Below, one piece after another: positions 1 to 6,836 of a stretch of DNA of 23,952 bases (position 1 is its first letter; each line of letters opens with the position of its first letter). The notes beneath the pieces are model-generated. The model worked only from the letters and a program-made list of their open reading frames with translations. It was not told where the DNA came from and did no database searches. The translations under genes were made by a program, and so were the position numbers. Source of the DNA: JAYWDA01 sp043779185 (lineage in GTDB: Bacteria > Bdellovibrionota > Bdellovibrionia > Bdellovibrionales > Bdellovibrionaceae). The stretch covers positions 1-23,952 of the forward strand of contig JAYWEQ010000077.1 of NCBI GenBank assembly GCA_043779185.1, given 5' to 3'.

Positions 1-29
1 TCAAGGTTACTACCGAAATTTGCCTTTCA

Positions 30-58
30 TTGGGCAAGTACAAAATTTTCAATAGATT
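30..58 (+). promoter_or_regulatory. possible weak promoter of thyA-folA
   Basis: A TTGGGC box at 30-35 and a TAGATT box at 53-58 are 17 bases apart, upstream of the thyA ribosome site. Matches to the sigma-70 consensus are only 3 of 6 and 4 of 6, so this is a weak guess. A 5-bp inverted repeat (TTGCC at 20-24, GGCAA at 33-37) overlaps the first box. Confidence 0.22.
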
Positions 59-86
59 ATTTAATTTTCATTCCTGAGGGGACTCG

Positions 87-881
87 ATGAAAACATATCA
101 CGCTCTTTTACGTCTAGTTCTTGAAACCGGTCACGAAAAAATGGACCGCACGGGAACTGGGACTTTAAGTTTATTTGGTCACCAAATGCGCTTTGATCTT
201 CGCCAAGGATTTCCCTTATTAACCACTAAAAAATTGCATCTCCGCTCGGTGATTCACGAGCTTTTATGGTTTTTAAAAGGTGATACGAACATCAAGTATT
301 TAAATGAAAATAAAGTCAGCATTTGGAACGAATGGGCCGATGAGAATGGCGATCTGGGACCCGTCTATGGGCATCAGTGGCGATCATGGCCCACGGCCGA
401 CGGTCGCGAGATCGATCAAATCACAAATGTCATCGAGGCCATTAAGGCCAATCCCAACTCAAGACGACATCTTATTGTGGCTTTTAATCCCGGCGATGTC
501 GATAAAATGGCGCTGCCACCCTGCCATGCTTTTTTTCAGTTTTATGTTCATGATGGTTTTCTAAGCTGTCAGCTTTATCAACGAAGTGCGGACCTGTTTT
601 TAGGAGTGCCTTTTAATATTGCCAGCTATGCCTTGTTGACCCATATGGTGGCGCAAGTTTGTGGACTGATCCCCTACGAATTTGTCCATACTTTTGGGGA
701 TGTCCATTTATATAAAAATCATCTTGAGCAAACAAAATTGCAGCTGCAAAGAACTCCAAAGGCATTGCCTAAGTTAAGCCTGAATCCAGAAATTAAAAAT
801 ATCTATGACTTTAAATTTGAGGATATTCAAATCCTTGGTTATGAGCCAGATCCAGCGATCAAAGCCGAAGTCTCAGTATGA
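87..881 (+). CDS. thyA: thymidylate synthase ThyA
   Basis: Cytosolic enzyme that methylates dUMP to dTMP using methylene-tetrahydrofolate, which is released as dihydrofolate. The protein is 264 residues, the same length as the E. coli enzyme, and the family signature is intact: Arg21 in DRTGTGT, catalytic Cys146 in LPPCHAFFQFYV, the QRSADLFLGVPFNIASY block at 165-181, and DVHLY at 205-209 with the dUMP-binding His and Tyr. The start is set by a GAGGGG ribosome site at 76-81, five bases before ATG. Its last codons overlap the folA start (ATGA), so the enzyme that regenerates tetrahydrofolate is made from the same message. Identification is secure; the promoter is not clear, and an upstream gene could reach into the first 90 bases. 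Confidence 0.98.
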   Translation: MKTYHALLRLVLETGHEKMDRTGTGTLSLFGHQMRFDLRQGFPLLTTKKLHLRSVIHELLWFLKGDTNIKYLNENKVSIWNEWADENGDLGPVYGHQWRSWPTADGREIDQITNVIEAIKANPNSRRHLIVAFNPGDVDKMALPPCHAFFQFYVHDGFLSCQLYQRSADLFLGVPFNIASYALLTHMVAQVCGLIPYEFVHTFGDVHLYKNHLEQTKLQLQRTPKALPKLSLNPEIKNIYDFKFEDIQILGYEPDPAIKAEVSV

Positions 882-1387
882 TTTTTTCACAGGTGGCTGC
901 CATGGCTCGCAATCGTGTGATTGGAAAAGACAACCATTTGCCTTGGAATCTTCCAGAAGATATGAAATTTTTTCGCGAGGTCACGAAGGGCCACATTTTA
1001 GTGATGGGTCGAAAGACTTTTGATTCTTTTCCGCAGCCCTTGAAAGGCCGGTTACATCTTGTGATCACGCGCCAGGCCTTATCATCCCAGGACCCGATGG
1101 TGATTTATGTGACAAGTTTTGAGCAAGCGATGTCTGAAATTAAAAAAGTGGCGGCCCATTGGCCCGAAGAAATCATGATTATTGGTGGCGGCGAGATTTA
1201 TCGTCAAACCCTGCCGCAAACCAAGAAAATTTACCTGACTGTGATTGATCAAGATTTCGAGGGCGATGCGCACTTTCCTGAATTTAATGAAACTGAATTT
1301 GTCCTGACTGAAAATCAACAAAAACAGGGGCCTTTGCCATTTTCTTTTCGCGTCTACGAGCGACGATCGCCCCCATTGTCGCTATAA
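878..1387 (+). CDS. folA: dihydrofolate reductase FolA
   Basis: Reduces dihydrofolate to tetrahydrofolate with NADPH, closing the cycle opened by ThyA. The 169-residue protein has the expected order of motifs: VAAMARNRVIGKDN at 6-19, the substrate-binding LPWNLPEDMKFF at 21-32 with the acidic Asp28 (Asp27 in E. coli), GRKTFDSFP for cofactor binding, and IIGGGEIY in the C-terminal half. Its ATG overlaps the thyA stop by four bases, and no strong ribosome site of its own is visible (only GAAG), so translational coupling to thyA is likely. It is slightly longer than the E. coli enzyme (159 residues), with an extra ERRSPPLSL-type tail. The stop codon lies inside an 11-bp tandem repeat. Confidence 0.97.
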   Translation: MIFSQVAAMARNRVIGKDNHLPWNLPEDMKFFREVTKGHILVMGRKTFDSFPQPLKGRLHLVITRQALSSQDPMVIYVTSFEQAMSEIKKVAAHWPEEIMIIGGGEIYRQTLPQTKKIYLTVIDQDFEGDAHFPEFNETEFVLTENQQKQGPLPFSFRVYERRSPPLSL

Positions 1388-1405
1388 AATCCCAATAAAA
1401 TCCCA
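1384..1405 (+). repeat. perfect 11-bp tandem repeat at the folA stop
   Basis: The unit ATAAAATCCCA occurs twice back to back. The first copy contains the folA TAA. Probably a small slippage duplication; I see no function. Confidence 0.8.
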
Positions 1406-1407
1406 AC

Positions 1408-1425
1408 GTCGAAAAAAGCTTCGAC
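1408..1425 (+). other. short inverted repeat in the folA-PilZ gap
   Basis: GTCGAA at 1408-1413 and TTCGAC at 1420-1425 could form a 6-bp stem with a 6-base loop, 20 bases after folA. No run of T follows, so it is not a standard terminator. Confidence 0.35.
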
Positions 1426-1462
1426 ACTTCCTTAAAGATTCTAAAAAAAACTCCGACCCAAA

Positions 1463-1825
1463 ATGAGATTCGCCTCTGAAATTCATTTCAACGCTGAAAT
1501 TTTTCATGATTTACCCGATAATAAAGGTATGAACGCTGAAAGACACCCTACCTCTGAAATCGCCCGTGTCCAAGTTTATGGCCGCATGGGAACCATGGTT
1601 GCGAAACTAAAAAATATTTCCTCGACAGGAAGTTTTTTTGAGCTTGTGAATGGCGATTATGTTCCCAGAGAAGGCGACTTTATTCATGTCACCATTCAGT
1701 TGCACACCGTCGGCCGTACTCACCAGTTCGATGCTGAAGTCGCCTGGAATAACGCATTAGGCTTCGGCGTATCCTTCGTTAAAAAAGAACAGCTTTTAAC
1801 AAAAATGATGCAAAAAAATTCTTAG
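1463..1825 (+). CDS. PilZ-domain protein
   Basis: Small single-domain cytosolic protein (120 residues). PilZ domains bind cyclic di-GMP and pass the signal to motility or envelope partners. The visible signature is NISSTG at 51-56, matching the D/NxSxxG half of the PilZ motif, followed by beta-strand-rich sequence (GDFIHVTIQL, FDAEVAWNNALGFGVSFV) typical of the barrel. The other half, RxxxR, is imperfect: Arg27 is followed four residues later by Ser31, with the next Arg at 35. Binding may therefore be weak or absent. The start is uncertain: ATG at 1463 has no clear ribosome site, while an internal ATG at 1529 (residue 23) has AAAGG one base upstream, which is too close. The gene stands alone in orientation with its neighbours. 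Confidence 0.8.
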   Translation: MRFASEIHFNAEIFHDLPDNKGMNAERHPTSEIARVQVYGRMGTMVAKLKNISSTGSFFELVNGDYVPREGDFIHVTIQLHTVGRTHQFDAEVAWNNALGFGVSFVKKEQLLTKMMQKNS

Positions 1826-1860
1826 CCTTTAGTCCAGGCCCATTTATCACGACCCACTGG

Positions 1861-1889
1861 TTGCAACTTTACTTTTATCCTCCTATCGT
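1861..1889 (+). promoter_or_regulatory. possible promoter of the M14 carboxypeptidase gene
   Basis: TTGCAA at 1861-1866, a 17-base spacer and TATCGT at 1884-1889; each box matches 4 of 6 consensus bases. It is followed by a run of eight G (1896-1903) that serves as ribosome site for the ATG at 1907. Confidence 0.28.
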
Positions 1890-1906
1890 TGAAGTGGGGG
1901 GGGATC

Positions 1907-3133
1907 ATGAAGTATTTTAAAATCACAGCTTTAATCATCGCAGGACTTTGCATCGCCACTTTAAATAAACAAGACGACCACGTCCGGTATTGGATGAAAA
2001 TCAAGGCTCATAATAAATTTGAAAGAAGTGTCATTGCTGATGCCGGATTAGCCATCGAAGGGGCCGGCACCGACTATGTCTTTGCAGTCGGTTCATTTGA
2101 TCAATTACAAACTTGGAAAAATAAAGGGCTCGTAGAATCTAGCTTTCCTTTAGAAAATATTTTGCAAGATTTTCCAGCCAGCGATAGCCCTTACCATAAT
2201 TACGATCGACTCACAAAAGCCCTCCAGGATTTGCACTCTCGCTTTCCAAACATAACAACTTTGACTTCCATCGGAAAATCCGTCGAAGGACGGGATATTT
2301 GGGCCCTGCGACTTTGCGGACAAATGGAAAAAGCAGATCAACTTCCTGGTTCCATTTTTATGGGCGGCCATCACGCCCGCGAACATTTATCAGTCGACAC
2401 ACCACTTCGAATATTAGAAAATCTTTTGACGCGCTATCAGGCTCAAGATGCGAAGATTATGGCACTGATTGATCAACGAGATATCCATTTTATTCCGGCG
2501 GTCAATCCAGATGGACTGGAGTGGGATATCTCAACGGGTTCTTATCAATACTGGCGTAAAAATCGAGTTCGAAACAGTACAGGAACTTACGGCGTAGATT
2601 TGAATCGAAATTATGGTTATATGTGGAACCATGGAGGTTCCAGCAGTAATTCTAACGATGATACTTTTATGGGCCCCTCTGCCTTCAGTGAGCCCGAAAC
2701 AAGGGCCATTCGAGATTACGTCGACACCCACAAAAATCTAAAGATCTTGTTATCATTTCATACATTTTCAGAGCTTATTCTTTACCCATGGGGTCATAAG
2801 TACGATCACATCGAAGATAATGAAGACCTGCAGGTTCATGAAATCATGGCGCGCCGAATGGCACAATGGAATGGTTATACTCCACAGCAAGCCTCTGAAT
2901 TGTACATCGCTAGCGGCGACACGACAGATTGGTCCTATGGCACACATAAGATCATTTCATTCACCTTTGAATTGGATCCCGCCAATCAATGGAATGCTGG
3001 TGGTTTTTACCCTGGAGCTCAGGTGATCGATGCGGTTGTCACAAAGAACACAGAACCTGTCATTTATTTGATTGAAAACTCTGACAACCCAAAGCGAGTC
3101 TTAAAAGGTCCTGATAATCCTTTTCGTCCTTAG
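1907..3133 (+). CDS. secreted M14 zinc carboxypeptidase
   Basis: Exported metallopeptidase that removes C-terminal amino acids from peptides; in a predator it would help digest prey protein, which is inference. I start it at ATG 1907 because the G-run at 1896-1903 is a ribosome site and the protein then opens with a signal peptide (MKYFKITALIIAGLCIA), rather than at an upstream TTG. The 408-residue product has a pro-region to about residue 95 and then the M14 fold: zinc ligands in HAREH (His156, Glu159), NPDGLEW, WRKNR, VDLNRNY, the third ligand in LSFHTF (His285), the YIASGDTTDWSYG loop and catalytic Glu355 in FTFEL. The set resembles carboxypeptidase T/A-type enzymes (M14A). Nothing essential is missing. 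Confidence 0.93.
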   Translation: MKYFKITALIIAGLCIATLNKQDDHVRYWMKIKAHNKFERSVIADAGLAIEGAGTDYVFAVGSFDQLQTWKNKGLVESSFPLENILQDFPASDSPYHNYDRLTKALQDLHSRFPNITTLTSIGKSVEGRDIWALRLCGQMEKADQLPGSIFMGGHHAREHLSVDTPLRILENLLTRYQAQDAKIMALIDQRDIHFIPAVNPDGLEWDISTGSYQYWRKNRVRNSTGTYGVDLNRNYGYMWNHGGSSSNSNDDTFMGPSAFSEPETRAIRDYVDTHKNLKILLSFHTFSELILYPWGHKYDHIEDNEDLQVHEIMARRMAQWNGYTPQQASELYIASGDTTDWSYGTHKIISFTFELDPANQWNAGGFYPGAQVIDAVVTKNTEPVIYLIENSDNPKRVLKGPDNPFRP

Positions 3134-3178
3134 TACACTTGCCGCTAAAATACGACAAATTTTCTTTACAACAGATAC

Positions 3179-3196
3179 GTCACTAGAATTAGTGAC
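3179..3196. promoter_or_regulatory. 18-bp palindrome, candidate operator upstream of tetR-type gene
   Basis: GTCACTA at 3179-3185 and TAGTGAC at 3190-3196 form a perfect 7-bp dyad around GAAT. Size and position suit a binding site for a dimeric TetR-type repressor, possibly the one encoded just downstream. No T-run follows, so it is not a terminator of the carboxypeptidase gene. Confidence 0.5.
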
Positions 3197-3220
3197 TTAT
3201 CCCTCCTATACTAGCCCCTC

Positions 3221-3236
3221 GCTCTATCGACAGAGC
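3221..3236. promoter_or_regulatory. 16-bp dyad over the -35 box of the tetR-type gene
   Basis: GCTCT at 3221-3225 and AGAGC at 3232-3236 flank ATCGAC. The dyad covers the TCGACA box at 3227-3232, so a bound protein would block RNA polymerase. Its arms differ from those of the palindrome at 3179-3196. Confidence 0.35.
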
Positions 3237-3255
3237 CTTAAGAACTTCATATAAT
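3227..3255 (+). promoter_or_regulatory. sigma-70-type promoter of the TetR-type regulator
   Basis: TCGACA at 3227-3232 (5 of 6) and a perfect TATAAT at 3250-3255 are separated by 17 bases. The expected start is near 3262, about 34 bases before the ATG at 3296, leaving room for the AGAGGAGG ribosome site. A second -10-like TATACT lies at 3207-3212 without a partner. Confidence 0.65.
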
Positions 3256-3295
3256 TTAAAGATCTATTGTGAAGTTTTTTTCAGAGGAGGATTCA

Positions 3296-3973
3296 ATGTC
3301 GAACGCTGAAAACTTAGTAAACCAAAAAGATAATTTAGACACAAAATTAAAAAAGAAAAAAATAAAAATTCAAGTTAAAGCCCCTACTCAAGAACGCTCT
3401 AGATATACGGTTTCAACAATTCTTGACGCTTGTTCTCGTATTTTAATTCGAGAAGGGTTTTTTGGTGTAACAACGGACAAAATTGCTAAAGAAGCCGGTG
3501 TCAGCATCGGTTCGCTGTACCAATTTTTCGGCAATAAAGAATCTGTTGTATCCGCTGTGATTCATAATCTTTTGGACCAAGATAAAGTTTATATGTTAAA
3601 GCGTTTCAAAGAATTAGATGTCGAACGTTTATCGATCGAACAAAAAGTTCGAAGCTTAATCAGTGTTGGCATTGAGGCTTATCAGAATAACAACGAGCTT
3701 CGTGCCAAATTGCAAAATATTCAGATGTATCTGACAGATGCGGATTATTTAAAATCCACAGTTAAAGTCTATGAAGAGATTGTTTATGGACTTTTGCCAG
3801 CAAAAAACGGACGCGATATTCATAAAGTGGCCTACGTTTTTGTGACAGCTTTTACAGGCTTGATGGACAAAGCTGTCACCGATCACTCGGACCTTTCAAA
3901 GAACCAAGATTTGGTGTCGGAAATCTATCACTTATTTGAACCCTATCTGATCAATGCGGCAGCAAAGACTTAA
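3296..3973 (+). CDS. TetR/AcrR-family transcriptional regulator
   Basis: DNA-binding repressor-type protein of 225 residues. The N-terminal helix-turn-helix is clear at about residues 35-83: GFFGVTTDKIAKEAGVSIGS then LYQFFGNKESV, the usual TetR recognition helix and following helix. The rest is helical ligand-binding and dimerisation domain with no ligand I can name. ATG 3296 is chosen over an upstream GTG (3269) because AGAGGAGG at 3283-3290 ends five bases before it. The protein has an unusual Lys-rich lead (KLKKKKIKIQVK, residues 17-28) before the domain. A strong promoter and two dyads lie upstream, suggesting autoregulation. Its last 23 bases overlap the convergent transglycosylase gene. 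Targets are unknown. Confidence 0.9.
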   Translation: MSNAENLVNQKDNLDTKLKKKKIKIQVKAPTQERSRYTVSTILDACSRILIREGFFGVTTDKIAKEAGVSIGSLYQFFGNKESVVSAVIHNLLDQDKVYMLKRFKELDVERLSIEQKVRSLISVGIEAYQNNNELRAKLQNIQMYLTDADYLKSTVKVYEEIVYGLLPAKNGRDIHKVAYVFVTAFTGLMDKAVTDHSDLSKNQDLVSEIYHLFEPYLINAAAKT

Positions 3974-5321
3974 CTTTTTCGTTAGGTCCTTCCGTCGCTA
4001 CGTCCCGCATCATCGCTTTTTTATCCAATAAAACTAATTTTTCGGCAGGGACATAAATTTTAGTCCCGGCTGGAATTTTTCCCTGCCTAGTTTTTACTTT
4101 TGAAGTCAGGTGAGGATTAAAAATATCAACTTGGCCAAGATCATTATCAAAAATTTTAGTCAATTGATCATAAGGCATTGCCATCGGAACTTTATAAGTA
4201 GCACTTTTTAGTTTTTCAGACCATTGAATGTCTGGAAAATAAGTTTTAGCCTTTTTTTCAACTTGCAGAGCTGCCATAAAGCTTGCATAAAAATTTCTGG
4301 AGGCAAAACCAAAACTTTTTTTAGAGCGAATATTTTGCACCATTTCGACCAAGTTTTTTGTCTTATATTTTTCACACATTTTTTTCATACCGTTAGGACC
4401 ATGATTGTAACCAGTCACCGCTAAAGGCCACTCACCCAAAAGTTTATAGTTTCCAGCAAATATTTTTGCGGCCAACCGTGTCGCCTCCCAAGGGTCATTG
4501 CGCCGGTCAACTTGGGCATTCATCATTTTTAGGGGCCTAGCCACCGAAGGCATAATTTGCCAAAGACCACTGGCTCCTACTTTTGATCGCGCTAAAACAT
4601 TGAATGAACTTTCAACAAAAACCAATCGGGTCAATTCGATGGGCAGATTTTCTTTTCGAAAAATCTGTTCAAACTCTTCTAGGTAGCGACCCGAAAAGTA
4701 AATTGCTTTTTTCATCCGATCACTTTGCCCTAGCTGAAATCGCAATCTATTTTTATCATTGGCGACACGAAACTTATCTTCATCGTTGATATTTTTCATA
4801 TAATCCCAGATGTGCTTTTCCTGGGCTGACAGACTGGCCGGATTGGGATTTTGATCAAGCCGTCTTAGAAGATCACTGGCCCGCTCTTTAGCATCATTGA
4901 CTAATTTTTTTTTCGCTTTTTCTTTGCTTTGCCCTTTAAGACTAGAATTTTTTTCGATCTCTTTGAAATCAACCACTTCGTAGATCAAATCAATATTTTC
5001 CGAATCATGGATCACGCCTTGGGTGGTCGGATATTTTGTATAGATATCCACCCAAAAATTCACCGCTTTTTCTAAGCCCTCAGGAACCTTAAAGGCATCT
5101 TTGGAATAGCCAAGAACGTTTTTTTGATCTTCAAATCTTGGCGGTATCCAAGGTCGACTGCCACTTGGAACCTCACCTCCGGCAATATCTGTTAGATCAA
5201 CGGGCGTATCATCGGTGATCACGGCCTCTGAAAGAAACTGCATGAATTCAGGGTGAGATTCGACATGCGCTCTGGCATTTAAAATCCAAAGGCAAAAGAC
5301 CACCAAAAATATTCTTATCAT
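3951..5321 (-). CDS. membrane-bound-type lytic transglycosylase (MltD-like), with LysM-like tail
   Basis: Periplasmic enzyme that cleaves the MurNAc-GlcNAc bond of peptidoglycan, leaving 1,6-anhydro ends. The 456-residue protein has a signal peptide (MIRIFLVVFCLWILNARA), a charged helical region to about 200, then the SLT domain: catalytic Glu237 in VESSFN, GASGLWQIMP at 249-258 and GYNHGPNG at 304-311. Residues 375-425 (TYKVPMAMPYDQLTKIF, then IFNPHL and IPAGTKIYVP) read like a divergent LysM glycan-binding module. No lipobox Cys is seen, so it is probably soluble. The ATG overlaps the dacB stop (ATGA) and has GGTGA as ribosome site, so the two wall enzymes are likely made together. The 3' end overlaps the tetR-type gene by 23 bases. 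Confidence 0.92.
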   Translation of the reverse strand: MIRIFLVVFCLWILNARAHVESHPEFMQFLSEAVITDDTPVDLTDIAGGEVPSGSRPWIPPRFEDQKNVLGYSKDAFKVPEGLEKAVNFWVDIYTKYPTTQGVIHDSENIDLIYEVVDFKEIEKNSSLKGQSKEKAKKKLVNDAKERASDLLRRLDQNPNPASLSAQEKHIWDYMKNINDEDKFRVANDKNRLRFQLGQSDRMKKAIYFSGRYLEEFEQIFRKENLPIELTRLVFVESSFNVLARSKVGASGLWQIMPSVARPLKMMNAQVDRRNDPWEATRLAAKIFAGNYKLLGEWPLAVTGYNHGPNGMKKMCEKYKTKNLVEMVQNIRSKKSFGFASRNFYASFMAALQVEKKAKTYFPDIQWSEKLKSATYKVPMAMPYDQLTKIFDNDLGQVDIFNPHLTSKVKTRQGKIPAGTKIYVPAEKLVLLDKKAMMRDVATEGPNEKVKSLLPH

Positions 5322-6724
5322 TGTTTCACCAGCTCTATCATGACATCGTCATAAAACTGGCGAACCTTAGCTTCATCATGGGATCCGTTGTAAATAAAAA
5401 CGAAGGTCAAAGGCGTCCCATCCTTTTGTCCTGCATAGCCCGCTAACGTCACAACGTCATTGATAGAGCCCGTCTTAGCGCGCACCCAGCGTTCAGCACT
5501 CGTCCCCTTCATTCTCTTTTTTAAGGTTCCATCGACTCCTGCAATTGGCAAAGAACGTAAGAATTCGGGCTGGACTCGGAAGTCTTCGTGCAAATGCTTT
5601 AAGACTTTCCACAAAACCTCGGGAGTCATTTTATTTTCTCGGGTCAAGCCGGAGGGGTTATAGAGATCGAAATCTTTCGAGGCAATCCCTAGTTTTTGCA
5701 AATGGTCCCGAATGACATCCATTCCTGCATCGATCGTGGCGGGTTGTTTCTTTTTTAATCCTAAATTTTTACACAGCATCTCTGCGACGTAATTATTCGA
5801 AAACTTATTCATATCCACCATGATATCTTCGACAGGCTTGCTTTCACTTTCTGCAGCCATAAAGGCCGAGGTTGGCACTTTTCCTGACTTGATAAGCCCC
5901 TTTACCAGGATTCCTCGCTGAGCCAAAAAAGACTTCAATTGATAACCTGACCATAAGTCGGGCTGGGTGATATTCTTATAAACGACGTGTTGCACGACTT
6001 TTTCGCCAATCGAACCTTCGACGATTAAAAGATCGTGGCCTCCTTCAGCTTTTCGATGAACTTCAATACTGATTTTTTCTCCCGGCACGGTCTTTACTTT
6101 GTTTTCTAATTTTGTGTAAGCATTTTCAGGATCAAGATAAACATTCGCCTTTTCGCCCTTAGCTCCTGGCAGCACGTAAACATTGATCGAGTTCCAATTA
6201 AAAGACATCGCTCCGACTGGGGCATCATAGGCCCGATCTACTCGCGATGACTCTCGGGATTCATCATAGCGAACAGAGTCGAATAAGGAGTCATCGACAA
6301 TCACATCGCCTTCAATGCTTTCAACGCCTGTTCGCTTAAATGCATTCACTAAAAACCACATGTTTTCCGAGACAAAAGAAGGATCACCGCCACCTTTTAA
6401 ATAAATGGGACCCTGAACCGATCGGCCATGAGGTCTTTGATCCAAATAAATCTGTGTCTTGAATTTGGTTCCAGGTAAAAAATTTTCCAAAACTGCCGAG
6501 GCCGTGAGGACCTTAGTCACAGAAGCTGTGGTCATTTTCTTATGCGCATTTTGCGAGATTAAAATCTGTGAACTTTCGGCCTCCCCAGAAGAGACCAAAA
6601 CCCCTAGGTTGTCGCGCTCGATATTATATTTTTTTAAAAGCTGAGAAAACATCTTTTCCGATCTTTCATCGGACAAAGCTGGAATCACAAATAAAAAGAA
6701 ACTCCAAAAAGCAATTCGGTTCAT
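5318..6724 (-). CDS. dacB: D-alanyl-D-alanine carboxypeptidase/endopeptidase, PBP4 type (S13)
   Basis: Periplasmic penicillin-binding protein that trims the terminal D-Ala of stem peptides and cuts D-Ala-mDAP cross-links. All three active-site motifs are present: SVTK at 68-71 (nucleophile Ser68), SNN at 309-311 and KTG at 417-419, plus YNPSGLTREN and LPIAGVDGTL typical of the S13 family. A signal peptide covers about the first 18 residues. The 240 residues between the first two motifs match the large insertion (domains II and III) of E. coli PBP4, so this is a full-length, housekeeping-like form and not a compact predation-type variant; that reading is inference. It is the first gene of a pair with the transglycosylase, and a promoter-like sequence lies just upstream. 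Confidence 0.95.
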   Translation of the reverse strand: MNRIAFWSFFLFVIPALSDERSEKMFSQLLKKYNIERDNLGVLVSSGEAESSQILISQNAHKKMTTASVTKVLTASAVLENFLPGTKFKTQIYLDQRPHGRSVQGPIYLKGGGDPSFVSENMWFLVNAFKRTGVESIEGDVIVDDSLFDSVRYDESRESSRVDRAYDAPVGAMSFNWNSINVYVLPGAKGEKANVYLDPENAYTKLENKVKTVPGEKISIEVHRKAEGGHDLLIVEGSIGEKVVQHVVYKNITQPDLWSGYQLKSFLAQRGILVKGLIKSGKVPTSAFMAAESESKPVEDIMVDMNKFSNNYVAEMLCKNLGLKKKQPATIDAGMDVIRDHLQKLGIASKDFDLYNPSGLTRENKMTPEVLWKVLKHLHEDFRVQPEFLRSLPIAGVDGTLKKRMKGTSAERWVRAKTGSINDVVTLAGYAGQKDGTPLTFVFIYNGSHDEAKVRQFYDDVMIELVKQ

Positions 6725-6744
6725 AGTTTTTTCCTGTTTCTAAA

Positions 6745-6772
6745 ATTCTACAGCGCGCGTCCTCTTTGTCTA
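6745..6772 (-). promoter_or_regulatory. likely promoter of dacB and the transglycosylase gene
   Basis: Read on the minus strand, TAGACA (6772-6767) and TAGAAT (6750-6745) are 16 bases apart, matching 5 of 6 consensus bases each. The start would fall near 6738, giving a leader of about 14 bases that carries ACAGGA as ribosome site. Confidence 0.5.
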
Positions 6773-6836
6773 GCCTTCCGTAAAACTGGACCTTCACACA
6801 GTGCCAAACCCAAGCCCCTTTGATAGCTTTAAAAGG

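Noticed and set aside
1..90. Possible 3' end of an upstream gene running into thyA
   Set aside because: All three plus frames are open for a while: one reaches TGA at 88-90 and would overlap thyA by ATGA, ending in a PEGTR stretch that recalls acyltransferases; another stops at 53-55, a third at 75-77. Ninety bases cannot decide between them.
3207..3212. TATACT as -10 box of a second tetR promoter
   Set aside because: No acceptable -35 box at 16-18 bases; the promoter at 3227-3255 is much better.
6801..6836. GTG start giving LspA twelve extra residues
   Set aside because: No ribosome site precedes it and the residues are not LspA-like, but ATG 6837 is also poorly served, so the matter is left open in the gene entry.
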